Source: Bacteroidota bacterium (GTDB lineage Bacteria; Bacteroidota; Bacteroidia; Flavobacteriales; Flavobacteriaceae). Taken from it: a stretch of 64,000 nt of DNA. Under the pieces are notes generated by a model. The model worked only from the letters and a program-made list of their open reading frames with translations, was not told the origin of the DNA and searched no databases. How positions within the stretch are numbered: the first letter of the stretch is position 1; every line of letters begins with the position of its first letter. The stretch is taken from assembly GCA_023446155.1 (NCBI GenBank), contig JAEXIT010000017.1:124001-188000 (forward strand), read 5' to 3'. A program made the position numbers and the translations under genes. Below are positions 36,079 to 46,254 of this stretch, in pieces.

Positions 36079-37137
36079 ATGAAAGGTAAACATATTGTAT
36101 ATCTCGTTCTGATTATAGTGTTGGGCGGCATGATATTCTATCGCGTTTCGGCCAATAAAGAAAAAGGGGATGGCGGCAAAAAAAGCGAAGGCAAAAACGA
36201 GGCAAAAGTCTCCGGAATTGTGTTGAAACCACAGGTGTTTTCCGATAACTTATCCCTGTCGGGGTCTATCGAGGCAAATGAGCAGGTGGAAATCAGAAGT
36301 GAGGTTTCCGGAATCGTGGAAAGTATCAATTTTAACGAAGGGACTCCGGTAACGCAAGGGCAGGTGTTGTTTAAAATTAACGATAGCGAATTGCGGGCAC
36401 AATTGGCACAGGCCAGAACGCAACAGGCATTGGCAGCCGAAAACGAAAGAAGAGCCCGATTGTTATTGCAAAAAGAAGCCATCAGTCAGGAGGAATACGA
36501 TACGGCCAACGCTACATTGCGTTCCACTCAGGCACAAACCCAACTCATTCAGGCGCAATTGGCCAAAACCAGTGTAAAAGCTCCTTTTTCGGGTAAAATC
36601 GGATTGCGGGCGATTTCAAAAGGGACGTATATTACGCCAACAACCGTAGTGGCGAACCTGGTGAATATGAATCAGGTGAAAATTACCTTTTCAATACCGG
36701 AAAAATATGCCACTCAAATGAAAAAGAATGCGACGATTTCGTTTACGATAGCCGGATCAAAAGAGGCGTATAAAGCCAAAATATATGCTATTGAACCGGG
36801 AGTGGATGTTTCGACCCGAACGCTTCAGATGCGCGCACTGGCAGAAAATCCGGATGGAAAATTACTACCGGGAACCTATGCCGATGTGGCACTTCCACTG
36901 GAAAGTATTAACGACGCACTATTAGTGCCAACCGAAGCGTTGATTCCAATTCAGAACGGTAAAAAAATATTTATATCCGAAAAAGGAAAAGCCAAAGAAG
37001 TAGTGGTGGAAACCGGACCGCGTACGGCCAAAGATATCTTGATCACATCGGGCTTAAAAGTGGGCGACACGGTATTAACCAGCGGTGTGATGACACTTAA
37101 AAACGATATGCCGGTTAAAGTCGCGATCAAAAACTAA
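36079..37137 (+). CDS. RND efflux periplasmic adaptor subunit
   Basis: This 352-residue membrane fusion protein has an N-terminal signal-anchor (about 4-22), a biotinyl-lipoyl-like half near residue 70 (EQVEIRSEVSGIVESI), an alpha-helical hairpin (about 95-150), the second lipoyl half with KAPFSGKIGLRAIS-like sequence (here VKAPFSGKIG), and beta-barrel and membrane-proximal domains. It bridges the RND pump and TolC-type channel encoded just downstream. No regulator gene is attached. Confidence 0.93.
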   Translation: MKGKHIVYLVLIIVLGGMIFYRVSANKEKGDGGKKSEGKNEAKVSGIVLKPQVFSDNLSLSGSIEANEQVEIRSEVSGIVESINFNEGTPVTQGQVLFKINDSELRAQLAQARTQQALAAENERRARLLLQKEAISQEEYDTANATLRSTQAQTQLIQAQLAKTSVKAPFSGKIGLRAISKGTYITPTTVVANLVNMNQVKITFSIPEKYATQMKKNATISFTIAGSKEAYKAKIYAIEPGVDVSTRTLQMRALAENPDGKLLPGTYADVALPLESINDALLVPTEALIPIQNGKKIFISEKGKAKEVVVETGPRTAKDILITSGLKVGDTVLTSGVMTLKNDMPVKVAIKN

Positions 37138-37168
37138 TGCGAAGCCTCACCTATTAAAGTACTGAAAC

Positions 37169-40100
37169 ATGAGTTTATCTACGACAAGTATCAAAAGACC
37201 GGTTTTAACGATCGTAATCAATTTGATGTTGATATTGTTCGGAATTATCGGATATACCTATCTGGGTGTACGGGAATTCCCGTCGATCGACCCGGCGCAG
37301 ATTTCCGTCCGAACGAGTTATACCGGAGCCAATGCCGATATCATCGAATCGCAAATCACCGAACCACTGGAAAAAGCGATTAACTCGATTGATGGTATCC
37401 GAAATATCACCTCCTCAAGTAATCAGGGAAGTAGTAATATCACGATTGAGTTTAACCTTGATAAAAATCTCGAAGAAGCGGCAAACGACGTACGGGATAA
37501 AGTATCTCAGGCGGTAAGAAGTCTGCCACAGGATATCGATGCGCCACCGGTAGTTTCGAAAGCCGATGCCGATTCGGATCCGATCATTACGATGACGGTT
37601 CAGAGTGATAATAAAAACGTACTCGAACTGAGTGATTACGCCGATAACGTAATTGCGCAGCGTTTGCAAACCATCCCGGGCGTGAGTAGCGTACAGATCT
37701 GGGGACAACGTAAATATGCGATGCGTTTGTGGATCGACCCGGTAAAACTGGCGTCCTATGGTTGTACGGTTTCCGATGTGCGCGATGCGCTAAACAAACA
37801 AAATGTAGAACTCCCTTCAGGGAAACTAACCGGAGACAATACCGAACTTACGGTAAAAACAATCGGAAATTTATCAACCGAAGAGGAGTTTAATAAAATC
37901 ATTATTCGTGCCAATGGCGACAATATTGTTCGCTTGAGCGACGTTGGAAAAGCCTCTCTGGAAGCGGAAAACCTGGAAACAAAACTGAGCGATTCCGGTC
38001 AGCCGATGGTTGGTTTGGCGATTATTCCACAGCCGGGAACGAATTATCTGGATATTGCCGAAAAATTTTATGTGCAATATGACCAGCTTAAAAAAGACCT
38101 ACCCAAAGATTTTAAACTAAACATTGCGATCGATAATACGGTTTTCGTAAAAAAAGCAATCTTGGAAGTAGCCGAAACCCTATTGTTATCGGTGATTCTG
38201 GTAGTATTGATCATCTATGTGTTTTTTAGAGATTGGGCGATTGCCTTCCGACCGTTAATCGATATTCCGGTATCGTTGGTAGCGACCTTTTTTATCATGT
38301 ATATTTTCGGATTCTCGGTGAATGTATTAACCCTCTTGGCGATCGTTCTCGCCACTGGTTTGGTGGTTGACGACGGTATCGTAGTAACCGAAAATATCTT
38401 TAAAAAAGTAGAAGAAGGAATGTCGCCAATCGAAGCGGCGGTAAAAGGTTCGAATGAAATTTTCTTTGCCGTTATCTCGATTTCCATTACGTTGGCCGCG
38501 GTATTCTTACCGGTAATTTTCCTCGAAGGATTCGTCGGACGTCTGTTCCGGGAATTTGGAGTGGTGATTGGTGCCGCCGTATTGATATCGGCCTTTGTAT
38601 CGTTAACCTTGACGCCAATGTTGAATGCCTACCTGATGAAAGGTGGCGAACAGAAAAAAACAAAATTCTATGAACTGACGGAACCGTACTTTGAAAAAAT
38701 GAACAAAGGGTATGCCGCATCATTGGTTACCTTTTTAAAACGCAAATGGTTGAGCTTCCCGATTTTGATCGGTTGTATCGGATTAATTGTACTGTTCTTT
38801 AAAACCTTGCAAAAAGAAACGGCGCCGTATGACGACCGTAGCTATATCACCATGCGGGTAACCGCACCGGAAGGAGCGACCTACGATTATATGGATCGTT
38901 TTATGAGTGAACTAACTGATTTGATCAACGACTCTGTACCGGAGAAAAAAGTGAGTTTGATCATTACATCACCCGGATTCGGATCGGCTTCTGTAAACAG
39001 CGGTGTCGCGCGTTTATCATTGGTGGAACCGGATCAGCGAAAACGATCGCAAAAAGAAATTACCGACGATTTATCGAAATGGACCAAACAGTATTCCGAA
39101 GCCAAAGTAGCAGTTTCCGAATCGCCGACCATTGCCGTAAACCGTAGAGGAGGACTTCCGATACAATATATTATTCAGGCACCGAACTTTAAAAAACTGG
39201 AAGAAAAAATTCCGGAATTTATGGACGAAGTGGCCAAAGATCCGACGTTCTCGATTACGGATGTCAACCTGAAATTCAATAAACCGGAGATTTATGTGAG
39301 TATCGACCGTGAAAAAGCGGAAAGTATGGGGGTTTCGGTTATTGATGTAGCCCAGACGTTACAGCTTTCATTAAGTGGTCAGCGTTTTGGTTATTTTATG
39401 ATGAACGGAAAACAATACCAGGTGATGGGGCAATTCGATAAAAAAGATCGTAGCGCGCCAATGGATCTGACTTCGATGTTTGTCCGAAACAAAGACGGAC
39501 AGTTGATTCAATTGGACAACGTGGTAAAAATTGATGAACAAAGTAGCCCGCCGCAGTTATATCATAATAATCGGTATATGTCGGCTACCGTTTCGGCGGG
39601 ATTGGCACCGGGTAAAAGTCTTGGCGACGGTATCGAAGCCATGGAAAGAGTAAGAGCAAAAGTACTGGACGATACTTTTACAACCGATTTAGGGGGAGAA
39701 TCCCGTGACTTTGTGGAGAGTAGTTCCAATACGTCATTTGCTTTCGGATTGGCGTTATTGTTGATTTACCTGATTCTTGCGGCACAGTTCGAAAGTTTTA
39801 TTGATCCGTTTATCATTATTCTAACCGTTCCGATGGCGGTTGCCGGAGCTTTATTTTCGTTATGGCTGTTTGGTCAGACGTGGAATATTTTTAGTCAGAT
39901 CGGAACCATCATGTTAATCGGACTCGTGACGAAGAACGGTATTCTGATCGTCGAATTTGCCAACCAGCTCCGGGAACAGGGTAAGAGCAAATACGATGCG
40001 ATTGTAGAAGCCGCAGAATCCCGTTTACGCCCGATTTTAATGACCAGTTTGGCCATTGCATTGGGAGCCTTACCGATCGCGTTATCACTGGGAGCTGCTT

Positions 40101-40246
40101 CTCAGAGCCGTATGGGGATGGGAGTGGTAATTGTTGGAGGAACGATTTTTTCGCTAATATTGACATTATTTGTGATTCCGGCGATTTACCTGATGTGGTC
40201 CAGAGCGCGAAAACACCGCCCGGAATTTGATAATATTAAAGACTAA
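37169..40246 (+). CDS. efflux RND transporter permease (HAE1/AcrB type)
   Basis: This 1025-residue inner membrane pump has twelve transmembrane segments and two large periplasmic loops. The proton-relay aspartates are in TM4 (GLVVDDGIVV, near residue 405). The N-terminus SIKRPVLTIVINLML and the late GTIMLIGLVTKNGILIVEFA segment are typical of hydrophobe/amphiphile efflux pumps. Substrate range cannot be predicted. It lies 31 bases after the adaptor gene and 2 bases before the TolC gene. Confidence 0.96.
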   Translation: MSLSTTSIKRPVLTIVINLMLILFGIIGYTYLGVREFPSIDPAQISVRTSYTGANADIIESQITEPLEKAINSIDGIRNITSSSNQGSSNITIEFNLDKNLEEAANDVRDKVSQAVRSLPQDIDAPPVVSKADADSDPIITMTVQSDNKNVLELSDYADNVIAQRLQTIPGVSSVQIWGQRKYAMRLWIDPVKLASYGCTVSDVRDALNKQNVELPSGKLTGDNTELTVKTIGNLSTEEEFNKIIIRANGDNIVRLSDVGKASLEAENLETKLSDSGQPMVGLAIIPQPGTNYLDIAEKFYVQYDQLKKDLPKDFKLNIAIDNTVFVKKAILEVAETLLLSVILVVLIIYVFFRDWAIAFRPLIDIPVSLVATFFIMYIFGFSVNVLTLLAIVLATGLVVDDGIVVTENIFKKVEEGMSPIEAAVKGSNEIFFAVISISITLAAVFLPVIFLEGFVGRLFREFGVVIGAAVLISAFVSLTLTPMLNAYLMKGGEQKKTKFYELTEPYFEKMNKGYAASLVTFLKRKWLSFPILIGCIGLIVLFFKTLQKETAPYDDRSYITMRVTAPEGATYDYMDRFMSELTDLINDSVPEKKVSLIITSPGFGSASVNSGVARLSLVEPDQRKRSQKEITDDLSKWTKQYSEAKVAVSESPTIAVNRRGGLPIQYIIQAPNFKKLEEKIPEFMDEVAKDPTFSITDVNLKFNKPEIYVSIDREKAESMGVSVIDVAQTLQLSLSGQRFGYFMMNGKQYQVMGQFDKKDRSAPMDLTSMFVRNKDGQLIQLDNVVKIDEQSSPPQLYHNNRYMSATVSAGLAPGKSLGDGIEAMERVRAKVLDDTFTTDLGGESRDFVESSSNTSFAFGLALLLIYLILAAQFESFIDPFIIILTVPMAVAGALFSLWLFGQTWNIFSQIGTIMLIGLVTKNGILIVEFANQLREQGKSKYDAIVEAAESRLRPILMTSLAIALGALPIALSLGAASQSRMGMGVVIVGGTIFSLILTLFVIPAIYLMWSRARKHRPEFDNIKD

Positions 40247-40248
40247 TT

Positions 40249-41550
40249 ATGAAACAGTATCTGTTTGTTATATTCGCAATTGCAACGGCAAACCTGGCAC
40301 AGGCACAGGAATTCCTTACGGCCAAAGAAGCCGTTGAGATCGCGTTAAAAAACAATTACGACATTCTGATCGCGGCAAATCAAGCGAAGATCAGTGAAAA
40401 AAATGTAGGGGTTGCCAATGCCGGGATGTTGCCAAAGTTGGATGCGACGCTGACAAAGAATAATAATCAGCAAAATTCAACACAAACGCAGGCTGATGGT
40501 ACACAAAGAGAACTGAACAATGCCAAAAATAACAGTTTGAACTATGGGGTTACCTTAGGGTGGACCATTTTCGATGGACTGCGGATGTTTGCGCGTTATG
40601 ATCAATTAAAAGAACTTGAAAAGCAAGGAGCAACACAATTGAAATCGGCCATTGTGACCAAAGTGGCTGATGTGTTGTCGACGTATTATGATTTGGTGCA
40701 ACAACAGCAGATGTTGGCGACCCTGGATACGGCTGTTGTAATATCCAAACAACGACTACAAACAGCGGATAACCGTTATAAAATCGGAAAAGCGTCCAAA
40801 TTGGAAGTTTTAAATGCTCAGGTGGATCTGAATACCGATGTGACCAACCTGGTCAAACAAAAACAACTTTTTGCCAATACCATAACAGCCTTAAATGAAC
40901 TGTTGGTTCGCGACCGGGCAACGACCTATCGGGTTGAAGAAACGGTACATGTCGACAGTAAACTGGAACTAAAAGACCTGATGAGTCAGGCAGACAAACA
41001 AAATCCGGACATTCAGCTGGCGATTATCAATAAACGAGTAGCCGAATTGGATTTAAAGCAGGTAAAAGCCAATAGATATCCTGTGATCAAATTAAATACG
41101 GGTTATAATTTTGCCGAAACAGAATCGAGCCTTGGTTTCGTTACCCAATCTTCTTCCAGGGGATTTAACTATGGAGTAAGCGCCTCGCTAACGATTTTTA
41201 ATGGTTTTCTGCAACACCGCAATGAAAAAATAGCCAACCTTCAGGTAGAGAACACGCAATTCCTGCTGGACAAACAAAAGCAAACGTTGCAAACACAATT
41301 AACAACCGTATTTCAGTCCTATCTGACCAATTTGGAGTTAAAGGATCTGGAGGGGAAAAATGAAGACATTGCGCGACAAAATCTTGATATTACCATGGAG
41401 AAATTCCGAATTGGAACAATCACGACCATAGAATTTCGAAATGCACAGTTAAACTACATTACCGCCCGAACGCGTCATAATGCGGCACGTTACCAGGCGA
41501 AAATTTCCGAAGTAGCCTTAAAAGAATTAACCGGATCGGTAACTTTTTAA
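40249..41550 (+). CDS. TolC-family outer membrane efflux channel
   Basis: This 433-residue protein has a signal peptide ending in AQAQ and two repeats of the outer membrane efflux protein fold, mostly long helices with the pattern ADNRYKIGKASKLEVLNAQV and, in the second half, MEKFRIGTITTIEFRNAQLN. It completes the adaptor-pump-channel operon. Confidence 0.93.
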   Translation: MKQYLFVIFAIATANLAQAQEFLTAKEAVEIALKNNYDILIAANQAKISEKNVGVANAGMLPKLDATLTKNNNQQNSTQTQADGTQRELNNAKNNSLNYGVTLGWTIFDGLRMFARYDQLKELEKQGATQLKSAIVTKVADVLSTYYDLVQQQQMLATLDTAVVISKQRLQTADNRYKIGKASKLEVLNAQVDLNTDVTNLVKQKQLFANTITALNELLVRDRATTYRVEETVHVDSKLELKDLMSQADKQNPDIQLAIINKRVAELDLKQVKANRYPVIKLNTGYNFAETESSLGFVTQSSSRGFNYGVSASLTIFNGFLQHRNEKIANLQVENTQFLLDKQKQTLQTQLTTVFQSYLTNLELKDLEGKNEDIARQNLDITMEKFRIGTITTIEFRNAQLNYITARTRHNAARYQAKISEVALKELTGSVTF

Positions 41551-41641
41551 TGATCATATAAAAAACGACGACACATGATTTTTGTCAATGTTTTTGTAAT
41601 TTTATTGGGTTAAATTAGCTCATAATCAAAAACATATCGTT

Positions 41642-42061
41642 ATGAAACATCGTGTTCCTGTATCGTCTATTATGACTAAGAATGTGGTTAAGCTCAACCT
41701 TACGGATGATTTGACCAAGGCTGAAATGCTCTTCAAAAAAAATAACATCAGGCATATTCCGGTGGTGAATGGAAATACCATCATCGGGATGCTGAGTTAT
41801 ACCGACCTGTTACGAATTTCGTTTGCCGATGCGGTTGATGATGACGAAGAAATTATTGATACTACCGTCTATAATATGTTTACCATTGAACAGGTAATGG
41901 CTAAGAAGCTTATTACGATAGCACCCGAAACAACAATTAAAGAAGCGGCCGAAATATTAGCTGTAAGAGAGTTTCATGCTTTGCCGGTTGTGGAGGGCGA
42001 TTTGCTGGTGGGAATTGTAACGACAACGGATATTATTAAGTATTTGATCAGTCAGTATTAA
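41642..42061 (+). CDS. CBS-domain pair protein
   Basis: This 139-residue protein consists almost entirely of two CBS domains (about 1-60 and 75-139), with the motifs IMTKNVVKL, IRHIPVVNGNTIIGMLSYTDL and HALPVVEGDLLVGIVTTTDI. Such free-standing pairs bind adenine nucleotides and regulate partner proteins. No partner is evident next to it. Confidence 0.92.
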   Translation: MKHRVPVSSIMTKNVVKLNLTDDLTKAEMLFKKNNIRHIPVVNGNTIIGMLSYTDLLRISFADAVDDDEEIIDTTVYNMFTIEQVMAKKLITIAPETTIKEAAEILAVREFHALPVVEGDLLVGIVTTTDIIKYLISQY

Positions 42062-42133
42062 TTTTTTTAAAAAAATAAATAATATTCAAAATAATTGTTA
42101 ATTTTAATTGATCAAACAATTAATAGGATATTT

Positions 42134-43153
42134 ATGAAAAAAACTACTCAAAAAAAATTATTGGCCTTGTTTACTATGGCTTTAATGGGGGTTACGGCTT
42201 CCGGTCAGGCTTTCTATACCAATGGAGGACTTACTACGGGAACGACTACAGCTAACGGTTCGACTACCTCACCGGCAGGATATACTTGGAGTGAATTGCA
42301 ATCGGTGGGTGGTGTGTCGAATACGAACTTGGGATTCGGTGCGATTTTTAACAATGCCGCAACGACCAACCTTCGTATTGCGGATAACTTTACCGTGACT
42401 TCGACTATGAATCTAACGACAGTGGATTTGTTTTGTTATCAGACAAGTTATGCGGGTACAACACCGCCAATTGATCAAATGCGTGTTCAAATCTGGAATG
42501 GAGATCCATCTTTAGGGACATCAACAGTGGTTGCCGGTAATATGACGGCCAATGTTTACAATGCCGCTGCCAGTGGTGAAGCCAATATGTACCGTATTGG
42601 GAACAATACACCTGGAACAACACGTAAATTATGGCGTATTAGCGGAAACCTTACGGCTACGTTAGCACCGGGAACCTACTGGGTTGATTTTCAGGTTCAC
42701 GCAACCAACGATTCGTCGATCTTTTTCCCTGCTGTAACGGTACCGGGGTCGCTTAGTTTAGCAGGCTGGAATGCGAAACAGTACAGTGGAACTGCTTGGG
42801 CTGGAATAGTGGATGCAGGTTCGACTCAGGCAATGGATGTGCCATTTATTCTAAACTATCAGGCTTTCTTAGGTACTGAAAGTTTTGTAACAAATAATAA
42901 AATGATGTTGTATCCAAATCCGGCTGCGAATACATTTACTTTAAAAGTAAATTACAACGCGACACAGGCTATTCCGGGACGTGTTGAGATTTATGATTTA
43001 AAAGGAGCCAAAGTATTGGATCAGAAACTAGTTTTGGCCGATGCAGATAGCTATCCGGTAAACATCGAAACGTTAAACAGAGGTGTTTATCTTGTGAAGA
43101 CTTTCGATACCGATAATAACGAGATTGTAAAAACGAAATTGGTAAAAGAGTAA
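42134..43153 (+). CDS. secreted protein with type IX secretion sorting domain
   Basis: This 339-residue protein has a signal peptide of about 24 residues ending in ASGQ, a Thr/Gly/Asn-rich middle part of beta structure without recognised enzyme motifs, and a C-terminal type A sorting domain of about 80 residues starting at MMLYPNPAANTF and ending in KTKLVKE. It should be exported by the type IX system and anchored or released at the cell surface. The ATG at 42134 begins the signal peptide. Confidence 0.9.
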   Translation: MKKTTQKKLLALFTMALMGVTASGQAFYTNGGLTTGTTTANGSTTSPAGYTWSELQSVGGVSNTNLGFGAIFNNAATTNLRIADNFTVTSTMNLTTVDLFCYQTSYAGTTPPIDQMRVQIWNGDPSLGTSTVVAGNMTANVYNAAASGEANMYRIGNNTPGTTRKLWRISGNLTATLAPGTYWVDFQVHATNDSSIFFPAVTVPGSLSLAGWNAKQYSGTAWAGIVDAGSTQAMDVPFILNYQAFLGTESFVTNNKMMLYPNPAANTFTLKVNYNATQAIPGRVEIYDLKGAKVLDQKLVLADADSYPVNIETLNRGVYLVKTFDTDNNEIVKTKLVKE

Positions 43154-43175
43154 TTATTTTACCATGATCAAATAA

Positions 43176-43208
43176 AAAAGCAGCCTGAAAAGGCTGCTTT
43201 TGTTTTTT
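43176..43208. terminator. bidirectional terminator between the sorting-domain gene and rpe
   Basis: The 10-base stem AAAAGCAGCC pairs with GGCTGCTTTT, with an A-rich left flank and a T-rich right flank, so it serves both convergent genes. Confidence 0.85.
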
Positions 43209-43869
43209 ATAAAGAAGTAATCTTTTTTAAATCGGCAATGGTTGCGGTAGGATCGGAAGCTTTAAAAACGTAGCTACCGGCTACCAGAACATCAGCTCCG
43301 GCTTCGATAAGTTGTCGGGCATTCTGATTGGTCACGCCGCCATCGATTTCAATTAAAGTTGAAGCATTGTTACGATTGATGATCTCTTTTAGTTGTTTTA
43401 TCTTTTTATAGGTGTTTTCAATAAACGACTGACCTCCAAATCCGGGATTAACGCTCATCAGGCATACCATATCGATGTCGTTGATCACATCTTCTAATAA
43501 CGCTACGTTAGTATGCGGATTCAAAGCAACACCGGCTTTCATACCTTCGGCTTTTATAGCTTGTAAAGTACGATGTAAATGCGTAGAAGCTTCGTAATGA
43601 ACCGTAAGGATATCGGAACCAAGATCTTTAAAGGTTTTGATATAACGATCCGGATCGACGATCATCAAATGAACGTCAATCGTTTTACGGGCATGTTTGG
43701 TGATGGCCTCTAAAACCGGCATTCCAAAAGAGATATTAGGGACAAAAACGCCATCCATAATATCAATATGGAACCAATCGGCTTCACTGTTGTTGATCAT
43801 TTCGATGTCGCGTTGCAAATTGGCAAAATCCGCTGCAAGGACAGAAGGGGCAATTATGTTATGTTTCAT
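43207..43869 (-). CDS. rpe: ribulose-phosphate 3-epimerase
   Basis: Rpe interconverts ribulose 5-phosphate and xylulose 5-phosphate in the pentose phosphate pathway. The 220-residue TIM barrel shows IAPSVLAADFANL at the start, HIDIMDGVFVPN with metal and substrate residues, HLMIVDPDRY, SVNPGFGGQSF and EIDGGVTNQN. The ATG at 43869 is used because a -7 box TATCTTTG (43894-43887) lies between it and the upstream part of the open frame. Confidence 0.97.
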   Translation of the reverse strand: MKHNIIAPSVLAADFANLQRDIEMINNSEADWFHIDIMDGVFVPNISFGMPVLEAITKHARKTIDVHLMIVDPDRYIKTFKDLGSDILTVHYEASTHLHRTLQAIKAEGMKAGVALNPHTNVALLEDVINDIDMVCLMSVNPGFGGQSFIENTYKKIKQLKEIINRNNASTLIEIDGGVTNQNARQLIEAGADVLVAGSYVFKASDPTATIADLKKITSL

Positions 43870-43886
43870 TGTGTTGTGTTTGTTTG

Positions 43887-43894
43887 CAAAGATA
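43887..43894 (-). promoter_or_regulatory. -7 box of rpe
   Basis: On the minus strand this reads TATCTTTG, an exact match, 17 bases before the ATG at 43869. Confidence 0.6.
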
Positions 43895-43957
43895 GCGAAA
43901 TGTTGGATTATGATGGTTGGCGAAAGCAAGAATTGCAAAAGATGAAAAAGGCTATAA

Positions 43958-43987
43958 AAACAAAACTCCGGTAATCAGCCGGAGTTT
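43958..43987 (-). terminator. rpoD terminator
   Basis: A perfect 9-base stem (AAACTCCGG at 43963-43971 with CCGGAGTTT at 43979-43987) is followed on the minus strand by a T-rich run. It separates rpoD from the rpe promoter. Confidence 0.8.
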
Positions 43988-44100
43988 CAATCATCAATCA
44001 AAAAACGAACAGTTATTGAAACTGTTGTTGCGTTTAATATTTTTAGTACGAATGTTCAATTTTATAAAGATATAATAAACATTCTATTTTTTCCTAATTT

Positions 44101-44964
44101 TTATCCTAAATATGTTTTTAGGATTTTACTTCTGGAAGTGTGTTTTAATCGACGGATTGCTTTTTCTTTAATCTGACGTACACGCTCACGTGTCAAGTCG
44201 AAAGTTTCACCGATTTCTTCCAATGTCATCGGATGTTGATCTCCTAAACCAAAGTATAGACGAACCACATCGGCTTCACGAGGAGTTAAGGTCTCTAAGG
44301 CTCTTTCGATTTCCGTACGTAACGATTCGTGAATCAATTCCCGATCCGGGTTGGGTGATTCACCGGAACGCAATACATCGTAAAGGTTAGAATCTTCACC
44401 TTCTACTAATGGCGCATCCATCGATAAGTGACGACCGGAGTTTTTCATACTCTCCTTAACGTCATTAACGGTCATGTCCAGTTCTTTTGCGATTTCCTCA
44501 GCAGAAGGAGCGCGCTCGTTAGATTGTTCTAACAAGGCATACATTTTATTGATCTTATTGATCGAACCAATCTTGTTTAAAGGCAACCTTACAATACGGG
44601 ATTGTTCCGCTAAAGCTTGTAAGATCGACTGACGAATCCACCAAACGGCATAGGAAATGAATTTGAAACCACGTGTTTCATCAAAACGTTGCGCCGCTTT
44701 AATTAACCCCAAGTTACCTTCGTTGATCAAATCGGGTAACGTCAAACCTTGATTCTGATACTGTTTAGCAACCGAAACCACGAAACGCAAGTTGGCCTTG
44801 GTTAGTTTTTCTAAGGCTCTCTGGTCTCCGGCTTTAATTCTTTGTGCTAATTCTACCTCTTCATCCGCGGTAATCAAGTCAACTTTTCCAATTTCTTGTA
44901 GGTACTTGTCTAAGGAAGCAGTTTCACGGTTAGTAACCTGCTTGGTAATTTTAAGTTGTCTCAT
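44101..44964 (-). CDS. rpoD: primary RNA polymerase sigma factor RpoD
   Basis: This is the housekeeping sigma-70 factor, 287 residues, the short form typical of Bacteroidota with no large region 1.1. Region 1.2 ([13 protein letters not shown]), region 2 (about 50-120 with [20 protein letters not shown] and WWIRQSI), region 3 and region 4.2 ([18 protein letters not shown]) are present. This factor recognises the TTTG / TAnnTTTG promoters seen throughout the window. Unusually, a clear GAGGAG lies 8 bases before the ATG. Confidence 0.97.
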   Translation of the reverse strand: MRQLKITKQVTNRETASLDKYLQEIGKVDLITADEEVELAQRIKAGDQRALEKLTKANLRFVVSVAKQYQNQGLTLPDLINEGNLGLIKAAQRFDETRGFKFISYAVWWIRQSILQALAEQSRIVRLPLNKIGSINKINKMYALLEQSNERAPSAEEIAKELDMTVNDVKESMKNSGRHLSMDAPLVEGEDSNLYDVLRSGESPNPDRELIHESLRTEIERALETLTPREADVVRLYFGLGDQHPMTLEEIGETFDLTRERVRQIKEKAIRRLKHTSRSKILKTYLG

Positions 44965-44972
44965 TTAAGAAT

Positions 44973-44978
44973 CTCCTC
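44973..44978 (-). promoter_or_regulatory. Shine-Dalgarno-like GAGGAG before rpoD
   Basis: GAGGAG is followed by an 8-base spacer and ATG, a textbook ribosome-binding site. Nearly all other starts in the window lack one, as expected for Bacteroidota. Confidence 0.6.
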
Positions 44979-45191
44979 TTTTTAAGTATTCAGTAATTAT
45001 ACGTAATGAGGTGTAAAAAAGTTACAAAAATTTTTAAATTATTTTAAAATCGCGTAAAATCTATGTAAAGCCTTTGTTTTTAAGGGGTTACTTTTTTGTG
45101 ATTATGGTCGTGCTAAAAGATAAATAGCCAGATTCCGATTTTTGGCACAACGGAAAGTGAAAAGAATGTGTACGGTGAGTAGCCATGGAAT

Positions 45192-46151
45192 TTAATAATC
45201 GATTGCAACTTCGTTTTTTAGGCGCTCTATATAAAAGTTGATTTTGTGTAATGATTTGTTGAAAAATTGCTTGCGATCTTTTGTCCCGGATACGTTCAGT
45301 GATTTGGAATTCCTGATCTGATTTAAGAAGAATCCTAACGTACTGGCGCAGGTTTCGGAATCATCAGTAATAAAATAACCCAACATGGTGTAGGGGATAA
45401 ACAGCGATTGTTTTTTGGAATCCGTAACTAAAACATTGTTGTTTAAAATGAGTAACTCATTGTAATATAGTGTGTAACGCGGATCGTTAACGCATTTTTC
45501 CTCGGCCTTATGTATGATGCTTTTTAAATCGTCGTATAAGGCAATCGCATTTTGTAGGCTAACAAGTCCGGCTTCAAAAAAATACAGAATTTGCTGTAAG
45601 GTACTATTGATCGTGGTGTCGTTCCAGATTTCATGCACTTCAACGGTGGCATACACTTTTTTTAAGACTTGCGTATATTCGGATAACTGCCCGTCGATTG
45701 AAAATTTTTCGAAAGATTCCTGATTTTTATTTCCGTTTAGAAGGTTCATCCAGACATAGAGTTTGAATTTGGACAATAACGTACCATCGGCTGTATAAAA
45801 AAGCGGAATATCTTTGGCCGAATAATACATTTTCGTTTCGGAAAGTGAGGTGAACAGCTGTAATTTTTCGGACGAATGTTTAAAATAAGCAATCATGTCA
45901 GCCATGGAATGAATGTCTTTTGTCTTTTCCACAATTACTTTTCGATCCTGAAAAAACAATTTATCCATGGAAATCTTATAATGCCGACAAAGCGTTACGG
46001 TTTCTTCGATGGTAAACTTACTTTTTTGGGAAATGCGACGATGCGCGGCATCATAGCTGATATTCAGTACAGAAGCGAGTTCGCTAATAAGCGATGCCTG
46101 ATCCGATAGTTGTTTTCGAATCGCTTTTAAAAGGAGTTCCTGTTCTTTCAT
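45192..46151 (-). CDS. helix-turn-helix protein of unknown function
   Basis: This 319-residue protein begins with a probable helix-turn-helix (about residues 15-70: LISELASVLNISYDAAHRRI, then FTIEETVTLCRHY). The remaining 250 residues are mainly helical with no recognised domain. It resembles Bacteroidota regulators of this two-part type, but I cannot name the family. It is divergent from the surface-repeat gene at 46255, a candidate target. A -7 box TAAATTTG lies at 46174-46167. Confidence 0.75.
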   Translation of the reverse strand: MKEQELLLKAIRKQLSDQASLISELASVLNISYDAAHRRISQKSKFTIEETVTLCRHYKISMDKLFFQDRKVIVEKTKDIHSMADMIAYFKHSSEKLQLFTSLSETKMYYSAKDIPLFYTADGTLLSKFKLYVWMNLLNGNKNQESFEKFSIDGQLSEYTQVLKKVYATVEVHEIWNDTTINSTLQQILYFFEAGLVSLQNAIALYDDLKSIIHKAEEKCVNDPRYTLYYNELLILNNNVLVTDSKKQSLFIPYTMLGYFITDDSETCASTLGFFLNQIRNSKSLNVSGTKDRKQFFNKSLHKINFYIERLKNEVAIDY

Positions 46152-46166
46152 AATTTGCGATAATCA

Positions 46167-46174
46167 CAAATTTA
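46167..46174 (-). promoter_or_regulatory. -7 box of the HTH gene
   Basis: On the minus strand this reads TAAATTTG, an exact match 15 bases before the ATG at 46151. Confidence 0.5.
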
Positions 46175-46221
46175 AAACTTTTAAATAGTATTAAGTACAA
46201 TTTTATGTGTGAAAATTGCAA

Positions 46222-46229
46222 TAGGTTTG
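46222..46229 (+). promoter_or_regulatory. -7 box of the surface-repeat gene
   Basis: TAGGTTTG is an exact match, 25 bases before the ATG at 46255. It lies in the region shared with the divergent regulator. Confidence 0.55.
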
Positions 46230-46254
46230 ATTGTCAATTTTAAACGTTAAAATT

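Noticed and set aside
36079..41550. Metal-exporting CusCBA-type efflux system
   Set aside because: The pump resembles the hydrophobe/amphiphile (HAE1) class; no Met-rich metal sites or metal-binding adaptor tail were seen.
42104..42123. TTAATTG/CAATTAA hairpin before the sorting-domain gene
   Set aside because: Short, AT-only stem in AT-rich DNA; expected by chance.
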